A stretch of DNA of 6,164 nt, from positions 1 to 6,164 of the forward strand of contig JBBQXF010000179.1 of NCBI GenBank assembly GCA_038209965.1. The letters run 5' to 3'. The notes under the pieces were generated by a model that worked only from the letters and a program-made list of their open reading frames with translations, was not told where the DNA came from and ran no database searches. Positions within the stretch are counted from its first letter, which is position 1. Each line of letters begins with the position of its first letter. Positions 1-5,932 of this stretch are shown here, piece by piece. This DNA comes from JALONO01 sp038209965 (GTDB taxonomy: Bacteria > Bacteroidota > Bacteroidia > Cytophagales > Thermoflexibacteraceae). The position numbers and the translations under genes are program-made.

Positions 1-1
1 C

Positions 2-145
2 AGCCAAATTTTGGTGGCCGCCCCACTCATGTTGCTCTATGAGATCAGTATCTACATTGCGGCCTATGTGGAGAAGAAAAAGAAGGCCCTGGCGGCGGCC
101 GAAGCGGCGGCAGAGGGTGGGACAGTCCCCCAATTGACCGACTAG
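2..145 (+). CDS. tatC: TatC, twin-arginine translocase subunit, C-terminal end (partial)
   Basis: This is the last 47 codons of a gene that enters from the left edge. TatC is the polytopic inner-membrane subunit of the Tat pathway that recognises twin-arginine signal peptides and, with TatA, exports folded proteins. The visible residues contain the end of the last membrane segment, with the family pattern QIL-x-A-x-P-x-x-LLYEISI at residues 2-16, followed by IYIAAY. A charged cytoplasmic tail follows: a KKKK cluster, then an alanine/glutamate-rich stretch, ending TVPQLTD before TAG at 143-145. The P...LYEISI signature near the C-terminus is typical of TatC, so the assignment is fairly secure despite the short fragment. 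The Ala/Glu-rich tail is not conserved in the family. The next gene starts 127 bases downstream and appears to have its own promoter, so co-transcription with it is not required. Confidence 0.85.
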   Translation, partial: SQILVAAPLMLLYEISIYIAAYVEKKKKALAAAEAAAEGGTVPQLTD

Positions 146-186
146 TGGCCACTTTGCGATCTTGAAGCCAAAAAAGTGGGGGTGGT

Positions 187-218
187 ATTGGTATTTAGAA
201 TTAATGGTTCTAAATTTG
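187..218 (+). promoter_or_regulatory. Predicted Bacteroidota-type promoter of the HU gene
   Basis: TAAATTTG at 211-218 matches the Bacteroidota -7 element TAnnTTTG exactly. ATTG at 187-190 supplies a -33 TTG, and the gap from TTG to TA is 20 bases, within the range known for this sigma factor. Transcription would start near 224-226, giving a leader of roughly 48 bases before the GTG at 273. This is a motif prediction only, with no experimental start site. Confidence 0.6.
193..215. repeat. Perfect 8-bp inverted repeat overlapping the HU promoter
   Basis: ATTTAGAA (193-200) and TTCTAAAT (208-215) are exact reverse complements separated by 7 bases (TTAATGG). The right arm overlaps the first five bases of the predicted -7 element, and the left arm lies in the promoter spacer. 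There is no GC-rich stem or T tract, so it is not an intrinsic terminator. Its placement fits an operator for a dimeric regulator, or autoregulation by a DNA-bending protein. Arm centres are 15 bases apart. The function is inferred from position only. Confidence 0.5.
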
Positions 219-272
219 CGCTCTCAAAATCAGTGAATTACAGGTTTTAGTACTCAATAAACTCAAAGAAAC

Positions 273-602
273 GTGACAAAGGCAGACGTAATCGCTGAAA
301 TCGCAGACAGGACAGGTATCGACCGGGGCGATGTCTCCACCGTAGTGGAAGCTTTTTTTAATGTTGTGAAAAGCAACATGGCCGATGGCGAAAACATTTA
401 CATTCGCCAATTTGGGAGCTTTGTAAACAAGCGCCGGGCCGAGAAAATTGGGCGTAACATCTCCAAAAACACTTCTATAGTGATCAAGGAGCATTACATT
501 CCAAGTTTCAAGCCTGCCAAAACTTTTGTGGAAAAAATCAAAGTTAGCGACAAAGTAAAATTGGCCAACGTAAACGGTTATCAGCACGAAGATGTTGACT
601 AG
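273..602 (+). CDS. HU/IHF-family histone-like DNA-binding protein
   Basis: This is a 109-residue nucleoid protein that bends and compacts DNA as a dimer. The N-terminal helical part (residues 1-45, with TKADVIAEIADRTGI) and the family core GSF-V-KRRAEK-GRNISKN at 48-66, followed by IPSFKPAKTF at 76-85, identify HU/IHF. Canonical HU has RNPxTG in its DNA-binding arm with an intercalating proline. Here the arm reads RNISKN, so Ile63 occupies the proline position, a form I recall from other Bacteroidota homologues. About 19 extra residues (91-109) extend past the usual end of about 90. GTG at 273 is the only usable start, because an in-frame TAA lies at 258-260 with no ATG in between. No Shine-Dalgarno sequence is visible; the leader just upstream is A-rich. 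The last 11 bases overlap the next gene. HU versus IHF subtype cannot be decided from sequence. Confidence 0.93.
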   Translation: MTKADVIAEIADRTGIDRGDVSTVVEAFFNVVKSNMADGENIYIRQFGSFVNKRRAEKIGRNISKNTSIVIKEHYIPSFKPAKTFVEKIKVSDKVKLANVNGYQHEDVD

Positions 603-1473
603 CTGGAGCACATACAAGGGACAAATCATCGCGGCAAGTGTCGCCCTGGTCGCAATCGTTGGGCTGTCATTCCTCCCCAAATCTGTGGTGGACAGCGACA
701 ACAAGACGATTGGCGGGGCAAACCGTGATGGTAAAGCGACCACCAACAATGTCCCATCCTTTGTGCAAGATTCCAGCGTGGTCAGTTTGCACCGTGCTGA
801 GCTTAGTCCCCAACAGAAAACATTTTTGGAGAAATGGCGGGGCAATTTTGTCAGATCCACTTCGGCCGGGGAAAGTAAAGTTGCCTTGGATTCACTAACT
901 GAAGCTTTGCGAACCGCCAACCAGTATGACAGCGTGGCGCATTACACCGCCCTGTTCGCCAATAAAAACCCCAGCCTGGCCAACGCATTGTTGGCAGGTG
1001 ATGCTTATTATGAAGCTTTCACTTTTGCAGTTGACAATACCAAGGGGCAAGTAATGAGCGAGCAGGCCCGTAATTGGTACCAGCAGATATTGGACAAGGA
1101 TCCGTCACGGCCCGATGTCCGGGTCAAGCTCGGGATGACCTATGTGGCTTCCGAAACCCCAATGAAAGGGATTCAGTTGATCCGCGAAGTGCTCAAGGAA
1201 GACCCAGACAACAAGTATGCTTTGTTGAACTTGGGTCTGCTGTCCATGCAGTCGGGCCAGATGGACAAAGCCAAGGAGCGGTTTGAGCAATTGCTCGCAT
1301 TGGATGCCAACGACACCAAGGCGATGTTTTACTTGGCCGTAACCCAAGTTGAGCTGGGGAAAACGGACGAGGCCCGGAAGTTATTTGAAAAGGTGCGGCG
1401 ATTGGACAAAGATCCCGCCCTCCAACAGAGCATTAACAGCTATTTACAAGATTTAAATGGCCGAAAACCCTAG
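592..1473 (+). CDS. Membrane-anchored tetratricopeptide repeat (TPR) protein
   Basis: This 293-residue protein has an uncleaved N-terminal anchor: a hydrophobic segment at about residues 11-28 after a short start containing Lys9. A low-complexity polar linker (about 35-65) follows, then a helical region. Three clear TPR units lie at about 174-205, 208-239 and 242-274, each with the small/aromatic residue spacing of the repeat and an LD-x-x or EDP-x-N turn. A degenerate fourth unit at about 140-171 precedes them. TPR arrays are protein-protein interaction scaffolds; the partner cannot be named. By topology the TPR part could face the periplasm or the cytoplasm. The ATG at 592 overlaps the last 11 bases of the HU gene in another frame, suggesting translational coupling in one transcript. 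A TPR gene directly after HU occurs, as far as I recall, in Cytophagales-type genomes. The function is unknown. Confidence 0.85.
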   Translation: MLTSWSTYKGQIIAASVALVAIVGLSFLPKSVVDSDNKTIGGANRDGKATTNNVPSFVQDSSVVSLHRAELSPQQKTFLEKWRGNFVRSTSAGESKVALDSLTEALRTANQYDSVAHYTALFANKNPSLANALLAGDAYYEAFTFAVDNTKGQVMSEQARNWYQQILDKDPSRPDVRVKLGMTYVASETPMKGIQLIREVLKEDPDNKYALLNLGLLSMQSGQMDKAKERFEQLLALDANDTKAMFYLAVTQVELGKTDEARKLFEKVRRLDKDPALQQSINSYLQDLNGRKP

Positions 1474-1530
1474 CGGATCTGCCATTACCTGAACACAAAC
1501 TCATTTATTCACCATTAACCTTTGGAAATT

Positions 1531-1620
1531 ATGCCGTGTGGAAAGAAAAGAAAAAGACACAAAATTGCTACGCACAAGCGTAAGAAGCGTTTGAGGAAGA
1601 ACCGTCACAAGAAGAAGTAG
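1531..1620 (+). CDS. 29-residue basic ribosomal-type protein (bS22/mS38, AURKAIP1/COX24-like)
   Basis: This very short gene (ATG 1531, TAG 1618-1620) encodes 29 residues starting MPCGKKRKRHK and ending RLRKNRHKKK. About 18 of the 29 are Lys, Arg or His, and there is no acidic residue. The pattern KKRKRHK-x(4)-HKRKKRLRKNRHKK matches the C-terminal motif of mitochondrial mS38 (AURKAIP1/COX24) and its small bacterial counterparts. Bacteroidota genomes carry nearly identical peptides of about 30 residues at this place, just upstream of rng. Known relatives sit in the small ribosomal subunit, so a role as a ribosomal accessory protein is likely by family. It lies 57 bases after the TPR gene and 27 bases before rng, probably on the same transcript. 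Automated gene callers with a length cut-off miss it. Confidence that it is a real gene is high; the exact ribosomal name is less sure. Confidence 0.85.
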   Translation: MPCGKKRKRHKIATHKRKKRLRKNRHKKK

Positions 1621-1647
1621 TCTTAATCCTCAACCGCTAACTATCAG

Positions 1648-3201
1648 ATGAGCAACGAACTAATTATCAATGCAACTCAGAATGGCGGTCGGATAGCGCT
1701 CCTTCGGGACAAGAGTTTAGTTGAGTTCCACTACGACAACGATTCAAGTAATTTCATTGTCGGAGATATTTTTCTGGGAACTGTCCGGCGAGTAGTGCCG
1801 GGCTTGAATGCGGCGTTCATTGACATAGGGTATGAAAAAGATGCTTTTTTGCATTATCTCGACCTCGGGTCCAACATTCGTTCGCTGAACAAATTTACCA
1901 AGCTTGTTCAAACCAACAAGTATGACAATTCCCGGCTCACCGATTTCAAAATGGAGCCAGAAATTGATAAAATTGGTAAAATCAGTGATGTGCTCAAGAC
2001 CAACCAGCAAGTAATGGTGCAAGTGGTCAAAGAGCCAATATCGAGCAAAGGGCCCCGCCTTTCCTGTGAGCTTTCGCTCGCTGGGAGGTACATTGTCATG
2101 GTTCCATTTGCCAACTCGGTCAATGTATCCAAAAAAGTAACCGATAATGCCGAGCGCAAGCGTTTGGTCAGGTTACTTTCTTCCATTAAACCGGAGAATT
2201 TTGGAATCATCATCCGCACCGTTGCCGAAGGCAAAGAAGTAGCCGAACTAGATCGGGATCTCAACGACCTCTTGGCCACTTGGCATAAAGGAGTGGGAAA
2301 CCTGCCCAATATCAAACCCCGCGAAAAAGTAATCGGGGAAGTTGGGCGGGCCAATTCCATGCTCCGTGATATGCTGAACGAAACATTTGACAGCATTGTG
2401 GTGGATGACAAACAGATGTTGGACGACATCCGCGATTTCATCCGCACAATCGCCCCTGACAAGGAGAAAATTGTCAAGCACTATACCGGCAAGGCCAAAC
2501 TATTTGAGGCTTATGGCATCGAAAAACAACTCAAGTTGCTTTTTGGGCCAACTGTGAGCCTGCCAAGCGGTGGTTATCTGGTTATCCAGCACACCGAAGC
2601 GCTCCACGTCATAGACGTGAACAGCGGAAATAAGTCAAGCACGGAAACCAATCAGGAAAACACCGCCATCCACGTCAACATGGAAGCGGTCACCGAGATT
2701 GCCAGACAGCTCCGGTTGCGGGACATGGGCGGCATTATTGTCGTAGATTTCATAGACATGAAGTCCCAGGAACACAAAAAAAATGTCTATGAGCACATGC
2801 GGAAAGAGATGAAGACCGACCGGGCCAAGTCCACGGTTCTCCCGCTTTCCAAGTTTGGGCTGATGCAAATCACTCGCCAGCGCGTGAGGCCCGAGCTCAA
2901 CATTATTACGACCGAAAAATGTCCGGCTTGCAACGGAACTGGCAAGATTACCGCTTCCATATCAGTCGCGGATTTGATTGAAAGTAAATTGGAATTTATC
3001 CTTACCAAACAAAATGAGTCTGGTGTTACCCTGATAACACACCCCTACTTGTTTGCCTATTTTACCAAAGGGTTGTTTTCCATTCGCGTAAACTGGTTTT
3101 TGAAGTACAAGAAATGGATCAAGATGTTGAGCGATACTTCGCTGGGCATCACCGAATTTCACTTCAAGAATTCGCAAGAACAAATTATAGAGATTCAGTA
3201 A
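1648..3201 (+). CDS. rng: Ribonuclease G (RNase E/G family)
   Basis: This 517-residue, single-strand-specific endoribonuclease is about the length of RNase G rather than RNase E, and it lacks the long C-terminal degradosome scaffold. An S1 RNA-binding domain begins near residue 37 (VGDIFLGTVRRVVPGLNAAF-D-GYEKDAFL, to about 72). It carries the insertion (about 75-115, rich in K, N and D) often seen in Bacteroidota members before the domain resumes at QVMVQVVKEP. The DNase I-like catalytic region has both metal-binding aspartates in their expected motifs: D323 in HVIDVNSG and D367 in IIVVDFIDM, equivalent to E. coli RNase E D303 and D346. The Zn-link cysteines of the tetramer interface are C425 and C428 in CPACNGTG. 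It acts in rRNA maturation and mRNA decay. The ATG at 1648 is followed directly by the family N-terminus SNELIINAT. No Shine-Dalgarno sequence is evident. A terminator follows 14 bases after the stop. Confidence 0.96.
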   Translation: MSNELIINATQNGGRIALLRDKSLVEFHYDNDSSNFIVGDIFLGTVRRVVPGLNAAFIDIGYEKDAFLHYLDLGSNIRSLNKFTKLVQTNKYDNSRLTDFKMEPEIDKIGKISDVLKTNQQVMVQVVKEPISSKGPRLSCELSLAGRYIVMVPFANSVNVSKKVTDNAERKRLVRLLSSIKPENFGIIIRTVAEGKEVAELDRDLNDLLATWHKGVGNLPNIKPREKVIGEVGRANSMLRDMLNETFDSIVVDDKQMLDDIRDFIRTIAPDKEKIVKHYTGKAKLFEAYGIEKQLKLLFGPTVSLPSGGYLVIQHTEALHVIDVNSGNKSSTETNQENTAIHVNMEAVTEIARQLRLRDMGGIIVVDFIDMKSQEHKKNVYEHMRKEMKTDRAKSTVLPLSKFGLMQITRQRVRPELNIITTEKCPACNGTGKITASISVADLIESKLEFILTKQNESGVTLITHPYLFAYFTKGLFSIRVNWFLKYKKWIKMLSDTSLGITEFHFKNSQEQIIEIQ

Positions 3202-3215
3202 ACATTCCCACTGCT

Positions 3216-3244
3216 AAAAACCCGGCCCATTGCCGGGTTTTTTT
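3216..3244. terminator. Bidirectional intrinsic terminator between rng and the minus-strand gene
   Basis: AAAAACCCGGC (3216-3226) pairs perfectly with GCCGGGTTTTT (3232-3242) around the 5-base loop CCATT. The T run continues to 3244. On the plus strand this gives an 11-bp stem followed by T tract, 14 bases after the rng stop. On the minus strand the A run at 3216-3220 becomes the T tract, directly after the convergent gene, whose TAA stop (complement of 3243-3245) already lies in the opposite T run. One hairpin can therefore end both transcripts. Confidence 0.9.
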
Positions 3245-4130
3245 ATTGCCCCCCAAACTGCCATTGGGCGGTGGGGCCGGGGCCGACGACCAACACTGAA
3301 TTGGGCAGATCCACTACGCGGGAATGCGCCAATGAGTGGGCCAAGCTAAACCCAACCGCTTGCAGCACCGGTCCTGCCCAGTTGGACATTACCTCGATCT
3401 GGAGCAAAAACCCCTCACTTCGCCACTCCACCCAACGGTTGGCTGGGGAGGCTACTATCAGCGGCTGAGTGGGGCACCCAAAAGCGGCCAATTGGTTCGT
3501 CACGGCCGCGGTGGCCACCGGATCGAGCCGGAGCCGGAGGTGAGTAACGTCTTGCAAGAGCCGACCGGGCAGATCGCCCTTGGGCCAAAGAACCCGCTTG
3601 TACTTGCCCAGTACGGCTGCGCGGCTGATGTCGGCTTCGGTCGGGGCCAGTTCGGGGTGCCAATCCACCAAAAAGTCGGGGTGGTACTCCATGAGCCAAG
3701 TAATGATCGGTTGGCCGGGCCGGAAGATCTGCATCGGGGTGCTGTAAAACCACGGCAGATCTGCGCCGGCCCAATGGCGGGTGCGCAAGCCACTGGTGGT
3801 TCCCTCGGCCAACTCATGTTGTTGTAGCTGCGCGGTGCTGCCCCGCGTTTCGGTGGCCAACGCTAACCCAAATGCGCCTGCGGGATCCGCCAACTGACTG
3901 GTCGACAGGCCCAAACTGGGCAAGCGAAGGGCGGCAGCATCCAGAAACTCAAAATAAGTCTGTTGGCCGTAGAAATAAGCGCCCGTCCAGGCGTCGCCGC
4001 TGTTGGCCAAAGTGGTTCGCTCCTCGCCCAGGGCAAACTCGTCCCACAAGAAACGGCATTCGCGGATGGCCCGATAAGCCACTGGGTCAAGGGCCAAGTA
4101 AAAATGGTTGAGGGAAATAGTGGGAGACAT
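3243..4130 (-). CDS. DUF5829-like protein, probable two-module VOC/glyoxalase-type fold
   Basis: This 295-residue protein has no clear signal peptide. The N-terminal pattern LNHFYLALD-x-x-AYRAI...F...FA..EERTT...W.G.YFYG..TYFEF (residues 7-62) resembles proteins I recall as DUF5829; that match is from memory. Residues 7-22 and 195-210 repeat each other: 8 of 16 positions are identical, including H9/H197 and LDPVA at 14-18/202-206. Each copy starts like a VOC-superfamily betaalphabetabetabeta module, and each is followed about 50 residues later by a beta-strand glutamate, E61 in TYFEF and E246 in LLQIEV. H9, E61, H197 and E246 would reproduce the 2-His/2-Glu metal site and spacing of glyoxalase I (inference). 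A longer-than-usual linker of about 130 residues joins the modules. Substrate and role are unknown. The gene is convergent with rng and divergent from mutY, and GC-rich (42/60 at 3481-3540). No good promoter was found upstream of its ATG. Confidence 0.75.
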   Translation of the reverse strand: MSPTISLNHFYLALDPVAYRAIRECRFLWDEFALGEERTTLANSGDAWTGAYFYGQQTYFEFLDAAALRLPSLGLSTSQLADPAGAFGLALATETRGSTAQLQQHELAEGTTSGLRTRHWAGADLPWFYSTPMQIFRPGQPIITWLMEYHPDFLVDWHPELAPTEADISRAAVLGKYKRVLWPKGDLPGRLLQDVTHLRLRLDPVATAAVTNQLAAFGCPTQPLIVASPANRWVEWRSEGFLLQIEVMSNWAGPVLQAVGFSLAHSLAHSRVVDLPNSVLVVGPGPTAQWQFGGQ

Positions 4131-4145
4131 ACGCCAGTTTTATGG

Positions 4146-4153
4146 TAATTTTG
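4146..4153 (+). promoter_or_regulatory. Possible -7 element upstream of mutY
   Basis: TAATTTTG at 4146-4153 matches the Bacteroidota -7 consensus TAnnTTTG, but no TTG lies at the proper distance upstream, so it is half a promoter. If real, transcription would start near 4160 and the mutY leader would be about 30 bases. This would exclude the in-frame ATG at 4142 and favour the ATG at 4193. Confidence 0.3.
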
Positions 4154-4192
4154 GGGACATTTTTACTTTCAGCTTTTGGCCGGTGCCCATCC

Positions 4193-5308
4193 ATGCACGA
4201 TTTTGCGTTCAAATTAATCCGTTGGTACGAAGAAAACAAACGGGACTTGCCTTGGCGGCACACCCGTGATCCTTACCTGATCTGGCTTTCCGAAATTATT
4301 TTGCAACAAACGCGGGTCAGTCAAGGATTGCCCTATTACCTCCGTTTTGTCGAGGCATTGCCCAGCGTGCGCGATTTTGCCGCCGCCCAAGAGCAAGATA
4401 TTCTCCGGTTGTGGCAGGGGCTGGGCTATTACTCCCGGGCCCGGAATATGCACCTGACCGCCAAGTTCGTCGTGGGCGAACTTGATGGGCAGTTCCCAAG
4501 TACCTACGCGGCCCTGCTCAAGCTCAAAGGCATCGGTCCATACACAGCAGCCGCCATTGCTTCTTTCGCGAGCGAAGAGGAGGTGGCGGTGGTCGATGGC
4601 AATGTATACCGGGTGCTGGCCCGGCTCTTCGGCCTCAGTGACGATATTGGCAGCCCCAAGGGCCAGAAAAAATTTGCCGAGCTGGCCAGCGATCTCTTGC
4701 CCAAAGGCCAGAGCCAGTTGCGCCCCTCAGTCTATAACCAAGCCATTATGGAATTTGGGGCCACCCACTGCAAACCTTCAGCCCCCAACTGTCCGGCTTG
4801 TCCTTTTCAAACCAGTTGTTTTGCTTTTGCCCATAAACAACAGGCTGGATTGCCAATAAAGGTCAAGAAAGTCAAAACCAAGCAGCGGCAAATCCAGTAT
4901 GTGGTCTTTGGCCACCAGGGGCGGCTATTGATGAAGCCCCGGGGCAGCGGTGATATTTGGCAGGGACTTTACGATTTTCCGCTGGTGGAAGGGGAAGTTG
5001 GCACCAACGTGCCGCCCGTGCTGCGGGCGGTGCTGGAAATTGCCCAGGCCCGCCCGCTCCAGCACTTGGCCGTGCCCAGTCCGGTGGGAGACTGGCCGCT
5101 GCGTTTCGTGCGGGGGTCGGGCGTGTACCAGCACATCTTGACGCACCAACGCCTGTCAGCTACCTTTTTACAGGTGGAAATCGTTGACGAGCACTTTGTG
5201 CACTCACTGGCCGAGCAACTGGGCGCCGCCCCTTACTGGCCCGATGAAATTGTTGCGCTGCCCAAGCCAATTTTGATTGTCAAATACTTGGAAGATTCAT
5301 TTTTTTAA
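4193..5308 (+). CDS. mutY: A/G-specific adenine DNA glycosylase MutY
   Basis: This 371-residue base-excision-repair enzyme removes adenine mispaired with 8-oxoguanine. The HhH-GPD core holds the catalytic glutamate E34 in WLSEIILQQT, the helix-hairpin-helix LKGIGPYTAAAI (111-122), and the catalytic aspartate D135 in VVDGNV. The [4Fe-4S] ligands are C193, C200, C203 and C209 with the exact C-x6-C-x2-C-x5-C spacing. A C-terminal NUDIX-like domain (about 233-365) reads the 8-oxoG strand. Its recognition loop, FSH in well-studied MutY, reads LTH here (315-317). An in-frame ATG at 4142 would add 17 residues (MVILGTFLLSAFGRCPS). I reject it because MHDFAFKLIRWY...RDLPWR matches the family N-terminus, and a -7-like element lies between the two starts. 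The 3' half is much more GC-rich (45/60 at 5041-5100) than the 5' end (26/60 at 4201-4260). ssb follows 49 bases on. Confidence 0.96.
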   Translation: MHDFAFKLIRWYEENKRDLPWRHTRDPYLIWLSEIILQQTRVSQGLPYYLRFVEALPSVRDFAAAQEQDILRLWQGLGYYSRARNMHLTAKFVVGELDGQFPSTYAALLKLKGIGPYTAAAIASFASEEEVAVVDGNVYRVLARLFGLSDDIGSPKGQKKFAELASDLLPKGQSQLRPSVYNQAIMEFGATHCKPSAPNCPACPFQTSCFAFAHKQQAGLPIKVKKVKTKQRQIQYVVFGHQGRLLMKPRGSGDIWQGLYDFPLVEGEVGTNVPPVLRAVLEIAQARPLQHLAVPSPVGDWPLRFVRGSGVYQHILTHQRLSATFLQVEIVDEHFVHSLAEQLGAAPYWPDEIVALPKPILIVKYLEDSFF

Positions 5309-5331
5309 ATTAACTTTCCGACGTTATCACT

Positions 5332-5339
5332 TATTTTTG
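5332..5339 (+). promoter_or_regulatory. Possible -7 element upstream of ssb
   Basis: TATTTTTG at 5332-5339 fits TAnnTTTG exactly and lies 18 bases before the ssb ATG. No TTG is found about 20 bases upstream, and the implied leader would be only about 12 bases. ssb may simply be read through from mutY. The motif is kept as a weak candidate. Confidence 0.3.
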
Positions 5340-5357
5340 GGCCAATAATTACTCACA

Positions 5358-5831
5358 ATGGTCAACAAAGCAATTTTAGTCGGAAATTTGGGCAAAGACC
5401 CACTCGTTCGCCATACCGAAGCCGGTGTGGCCGTCGCCACGTTCTCTATCGCCACCACCGAGCGGTACAAGGACAAAGAGGGCAATCAGCAGGAAAAAAC
5501 CGAGTGGCACAACATTGTGCTGTGGCGGGGTTTGGCCGAGGTGGCCCAGAAATATCTCAAAAAAGGCGATAAAGTCTATATTGAGGGCAAAATATCCAAC
5601 CGAAAATACCAAGCCCAAGATGGCACCGATCGCTACATTAGTGAAATCGTGGGCGACCAGATGCAGATGCTGACCCCCAAAGGCGGTGGCGGCGGCGGTG
5701 GTTTTCAAGAAGCATCCCTGCCCAGCGAAGAGCCTGCCCGCTCCCGGATCACCACTACCACTTCATCGAGCAACAATAACAGCGTTATGACGGAGCCTGA
5801 ACCGGGCAATGTAGATGATCTTCCCTTTTAG
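5358..5831 (+). CDS. ssb: Single-stranded DNA-binding protein SSB
   Basis: This 157-residue homotetrameric protein coats single-stranded DNA during replication, recombination and repair. Residues 1-107 form the OB fold: start VNKAILVGNLGKDP, then TFSIATTERYKDKEG, the DNA-stacking region TEWHNIVLWRGLAE (W50, H51, W56), and KGDKVYIEGKISNRKYQ..DG. A run of seven glycines (109-115) and a disordered Ser/Thr/Asn-rich linker (to about 145) follow. The protein ends in the acidic tip VDDLPF, which recruits partner proteins to SSB. Length and architecture are normal for the family. The ATG at 5358 is directly followed by the family N-terminus. It lies 49 bases after mutY on the same strand, an arrangement common in Bacteroidota, and is closed by a strong terminator, so gldE is probably transcribed separately in this genome. 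Confidence 0.97.
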   Translation: MVNKAILVGNLGKDPLVRHTEAGVAVATFSIATTERYKDKEGNQQEKTEWHNIVLWRGLAEVAQKYLKKGDKVYIEGKISNRKYQAQDGTDRYISEIVGDQMQMLTPKGGGGGGGFQEASLPSEEPARSRITTTTSSSNNNSVMTEPEPGNVDDLPF

Positions 5832-5857
5832 GCATGAGAAGTTTTAACCCGGTACGT

Positions 5858-5897
5858 AAACATCCGGCAGATTGCTTCTGTCGGATGTTTGTTTATT
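5858..5897 (+). terminator. Intrinsic terminator after ssb
   Basis: AAACATCCGGCAG (5858-5870) pairs with CTGTCGGATGTTT (5878-5890) over 13 bp with a single G-T wobble, around the 7-base loop ATTGCTT. The following bases GTTTATT complete a T-rich tail. The hairpin begins 26 bases after the ssb stop. Confidence 0.88.
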
Positions 5898-5906
5898 AAT
5901 TAAAAT

Positions 5907-5932
5907 GCAGTTGCTAACAATGCGCCAACTGC
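5907..5932. repeat. Inverted repeat in the gldE leader
   Basis: GCAGTTG (5907-5913) and CAACTGC (5926-5932) are exact reverse complements, 12 bases apart, with arm centres 19 bases apart, close to two helical turns. TTATTTTTATA follows at once. It can be read as a second, weaker terminator behind the ssb terminator, or as an operator, because its left arm contains the TTG of the candidate gldE promoter. The sequence alone does not decide between these. Confidence 0.5.

Noticed and set aside
149..179. CCACTTT / AAAGTGG inverted repeat after tatC
   Set aside because: The arms are 7 bp with a 17-base loop and no T tract follows, so it is not a convincing terminator; chance occurrence is plausible.
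210..920. Long open frame on the minus strand (236 codons) opposite HU and the TPR gene
   Set aside because: It is antisense to two well-supported genes, shows no recognisable domain, and its frame is explained by the codon structure of the plus strand.
1474..1530. TAACCTTTG near 1516-1524 as a -7 element for the 29-residue gene
   Set aside because: It has three bases instead of two between TA and TTTG, and no TTG at the right distance upstream.
1908..2477. Open frame on the minus strand inside rng (189 codons)
   Set aside because: It lies wholly inside a gene with intact catalytic motifs; the peptide is Ser/Leu-rich and family-less, as expected of a shadow frame.
2776..2783. A8 run in rng (AAA AAA AAT) as a slippage site
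   Set aside because: The rng frame is intact on both sides and no alternative product is evident; it simply encodes Lys-Lys-Asn.
3336..3827. Plus-strand open frame (163 codons) opposite the DUF5829-like gene
   Set aside because: High GC makes long chance frames likely. The minus-strand frame has the coherent domain pattern and internal duplication, the plus frame has neither.
5299..5320. T-rich end of mutY as a terminator
   Set aside because: A T7 run precedes the stop, but no stem-loop stands in front of it.
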